Assembly: GCA_046598525.1 (NCBI GenBank)
Contig: JBKJIJ010000006.1
Coordinates: forward strand, 65,512-129,511
From: Methylotenera_A sp046598525
GTDB lineage: Bacteria; Pseudomonadota; Gammaproteobacteria; Burkholderiales; Methylophilaceae
DNA: 64,000 bases
Direction of reading: 5' to 3'
The notes under the pieces are model-generated. The model did no database searches and was not told the DNA's origin. It saw nothing but the letters and a program-made list of their open reading frames with translations. Shown one piece after another: positions 62,140 to 64,000 of the stretch. The stretch's first letter is position 1. Every line of letters begins with the position of its first letter. Position numbers and translations under genes: made by a program.

Positions 62140-63624
62140 TTAACCATTTAACGATTGAAAAGATTGCCGTTGAAACGCATTTTTTAAGCGCTTAATGCCT
62201 AAATGCACTTCATCATTGGTTAGGTTGGCAAAGCCTAATCTAATCGCCGAGATTTGCTCGCGGTTATCGCAAAAGCTGGCGCCAGCTACAATGCGCACTT
62301 TTTCAATTTCGGCATCTTTAACCAGCAATGGCATATTAATATTAGGATTAACCTTTAGCCACAACGCCAACCCGCCATCAGGCATTTTAAAGCTGACAAA
62401 TTCTTTTAATTCTTCACGGATTAATTTGGCAATAACCGTGCGCCGCTCATCATAAATTTTAAATGTTTTAACCGTATGGCGATTAATTTCGCCGGTGTGT
62501 AATAGCTCTGCAATGGCCAGCTCGGTCACTGTATTGCCTTGGCGGTCAATCATCATAATTTCGCTGGCAAATTGCTTGGTGATTTCTTTGTGCGCGGCAA
62601 TAAAGCCAATTCTAAAACCTGGCGCTAATACTTTAGAAAGCGAACCAACGTAAATCACCCGATTGGATTTATCAAAACTGGCTAAAGGTAGAATTGGTTT
62701 ATTGGAAAAATTAAACTCAAAATCATGGTCATCTTCAATAATTAAAAAATCATACTGGTCTGCCATGGCCAGTAATCGCCGTCTGTGGGCCATAGGCATG
62801 CTCACAGTGGTTGGGATCTGATAATGAGGGCTGACGTATACCGCTCTTATTTTGGTGTGCTTACACAGCGTTTCTAGCGCATCTAAATCAATACCATCTT
62901 CGTTTTGATCCACCGAAATAATATTAGCACCGCAGCTTTTAAACGCATCGCTGGCTAATTGATCGCATAGTTTTTCCATTACAATATTATCGCCATTGCG
63001 CATTAATACCCGCGCCACCAAGAAAAAGCCCATTTGGCTGCCGCGCACCACACAAATATTATCAATATCGGTATGCAAACCTCTATCCATATTAAGCATA
63101 TGCAATATGGCTTGCCTTAATATCATTGAACCTTTGGGTTCGTTGTACGATTGCTTATTGGTTCTGATGCTGACAATAAGCGCATGGCGCATGGCGCGCG
63201 ATAGCACTTCTAGCGGCATTAAGCGCGAATCAGATAAGCCTGAGCTAAAACTAATAATGTCGCTTTCGGCTCTTTTGTTGGTGCTAGCCACTGGCTCAAT
63301 CTGCGATTTATTTTGAAAGTCGTAATTAATATTGGTGACTGGCTTGGGATGATGATTCACTGATAATACGCGCGGTGAAACAAATGTGCCGCGCTTGTGC
63401 TCAGAATGTAGCCAGCCTTGCGCAATCATTTCCTCATACGCTTGCACAACGGTTTTGCGATTAACGCCTAATATGGTGGCCAGTTCTCTGGTGCCAGGCA
63501 GGGCAGAGCCTACCGCAAAGCGCCCGTGTTGAATTTCTTCAATAATTTTATGCGCAATTTGTACATGTATAGAGGTGTCAGAGTTTCTAAGCAGTTCAAT
63601 TTCAAGTTCCCAAGGCCTTAGCAT
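62140..63624 (-). CDS. MocR-type transcriptional regulator (GntR HTH plus aminotransferase domain)
   Basis: A 494-residue fusion. The N-terminal winged helix (about residues 12-80: QIAHKIIEEIQHGRFAVGSALPGTRELATILGVNRKTVVQAYEEMIAQGW) is of GntR type. A linker of about 50 residues leads to a class I aminotransferase-like domain with the PLP lysine in GSLSKVLAPGFRIG. MocR proteins sense PLP or an amino compound; relatives include PdxR, GabR and TauR. It is divergent from a secreted-protein gene, and the gap contains two direct CTGGAC repeats 23 bp apart. Confidence 0.9.
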   Translation of the reverse strand: MLRPWELEIELLRNSDTSIHVQIAHKIIEEIQHGRFAVGSALPGTRELATILGVNRKTVVQAYEEMIAQGWLHSEHKRGTFVSPRVLSVNHHPKPVTNINYDFQNKSQIEPVASTNKRAESDIISFSSGLSDSRLMPLEVLSRAMRHALIVSIRTNKQSYNEPKGSMILRQAILHMLNMDRGLHTDIDNICVVRGSQMGFFLVARVLMRNGDNIVMEKLCDQLASDAFKSCGANIISVDQNEDGIDLDALETLCKHTKIRAVYVSPHYQIPTTVSMPMAHRRRLLAMADQYDFLIIEDDHDFEFNFSNKPILPLASFDKSNRVIYVGSLSKVLAPGFRIGFIAAHKEITKQFASEIMMIDRQGNTVTELAIAELLHTGEINRHTVKTFKIYDERRTVIAKLIREELKEFVSFKMPDGGLALWLKVNPNINMPLLVKDAEIEKVRIVAGASFCDNREQISAIRLGFANLTNDEVHLGIKRLKNAFQRQSFQSLNG

Positions 63625-63690
63625 TGCAATTCCATTTCTGTTAACCTTTCAATAGTAGCAAATACATTTCCTAATCATCTGCATCCCAAA

Positions 63691-63719
63691 CTGGACCCGT
63701 TCGAAATTTAATTCTGGAC
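63691..63719. promoter_or_regulatory. Direct repeats, candidate MocR operator
   Basis: CTGGAC occurs at 63691-63696 and 63714-63719, a 23-bp period, in the 273-base gap between the MocR gene and the divergent secreted-protein gene. I recall CTGGAC-type direct repeats as the binding site of the MocR regulator TauR, so this may be the site for autoregulation or for control of the neighbour. Confidence 0.5.
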
Positions 63720-63897
63720 GGCGTCTAACTTCTAAAATGTATGTATCGTTACATTTGTTTACAAATTGTTACATTCTGATTCAATATTAAGTAATTAGTG
63801 TTTAATTAAGTGAAACGTAAACTAAAGAACATAAATCAACTATTTAATTCAATTAAATAGTTTTATTTATACATTTATTTTGTCTTTGGAGATAAAA

Positions 63898-64000
63898 ATG
63901 AAATTTAATACAATCAAGCTAGCTCTAGGTTTAGTAGCAGGCGCAACATTGGCAATGCCAATGATGGCATCAGCTGCTGCAGACCAAGAAGCGGCCATTG
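63898..64000 (+). CDS. Secreted protein, 5' end only (partial)
   Basis: The frame starts at an ATG preceded by GGAGATAAAA and runs off the right edge. The visible 34 residues are a clear signal peptide (MKFNTIKLALGLVAGATLAM, then PMMASAAA) followed by DQEAAI. The mature protein is not in the window and no family can be named. It is divergent from the MocR regulator and may be its target. Confidence 0.8.
   Translation, partial: MKFNTIKLALGLVAGATLAMPMMASAAADQEAAI

Overview
The window looks like about 64 kb of chromosome from a low-GC betaproteobacterial methylotroph, most likely a member of the Methylophilaceae (Methylotenera/Methylophilus-like). The call rests on a methanol-dehydrogenase accessory cluster mxaRSACKL, a betaproteobacterial housekeeping gene order (DUF485-symporter / pyrG-kdsA-eno-ftsB; glyA-nrdR-ribD; alaA-hom-thrC) and AT-rich codon use. 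No database search was possible, so the genus is an inference. No rRNA, tRNA, CRISPR array, prophage or intact insertion sequence was seen.

Layout. 1-0.7 kb: 3' end of purT and a group II truncated haemoglobin. 0.85-6.2 kb: a signalling operon of a membrane GAF/PAS/PAS histidine kinase, a stand-alone receiver, and a receiver-PAS-GGDEF-EAL protein. 6.2-9.6 kb: two tandem DEAD-box RNA helicases on the minus strand. 10-18.5 kb: bipA, an ABC-F factor (ybiT-like), a nitroreductase, a Gre factor, a small lipoprotein, guaA and guaB. 18.7-21 kb: a DUF4124 protein, then a stretch of decaying DNA holding a broken IS256-type transposase and a broken umuC. 21-25.6 kb: phosphoglucomutase, a secreted EF-hand protein, a retropepsin-like protease, a phosphomannomutase/phosphoglucomutase and iscX. 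26-30.5 kb: glyA, nrdR, a small membrane protein, ribD and a TatD-family hydrolase. 30.8-34.3 kb: mtnA, a secreted glycoside-hydrolase-like protein and a FucA-type class II aldolase. 34.3-34.8 kb: a pile-up of dispersed repeats. 35-38.2 kb: a probably frameshifted lipoprotein gene and an acetate-type symporter with its DUF485 partner. 38.3-44.3 kb: pyrG, kdsA, eno, ftsB, ygfZ, ygfX. 44.3-52.6 kb: mxaRSACKL, then a second mxaL-like gene with a small membrane protein and a divergent AraC-type regulator. 52.7-64 kb: fabA-fabB, small envelope proteins, alaA-hom-thrC, thyA, a PepSY protein, a MocR-type regulator and the start of a secreted protein.

How the genes fit together. The mxa genes encode the MoxR ATPase and von Willebrand A-type proteins linked to maturation of PQQ methanol dehydrogenase, but no mxaF/mxaI/xoxF lies in the window, so they act on an enzyme encoded elsewhere. 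MtnA plus the FucA-type aldolase fit salvage of 5'-methylthioadenosine or 5'-deoxyadenosine through dihydroxyacetone phosphate. GuaA and GuaB make GMP. FabA and FabB make unsaturated fatty acids. AlaA, Hom and ThrC form an amino-acid operon.

The most unusual structure is a family of 120-145 bp hairpin repeats at 28278-28420, 29541-29685 and 42161-42284. They share a core framed by CAAGGCGCG and GCAACGC. Their outer arms differ from copy to copy, yet in each copy the two arms still pair with each other, and each element ends at or inside the start of the next gene (ribD, tatD-like, ftsB).
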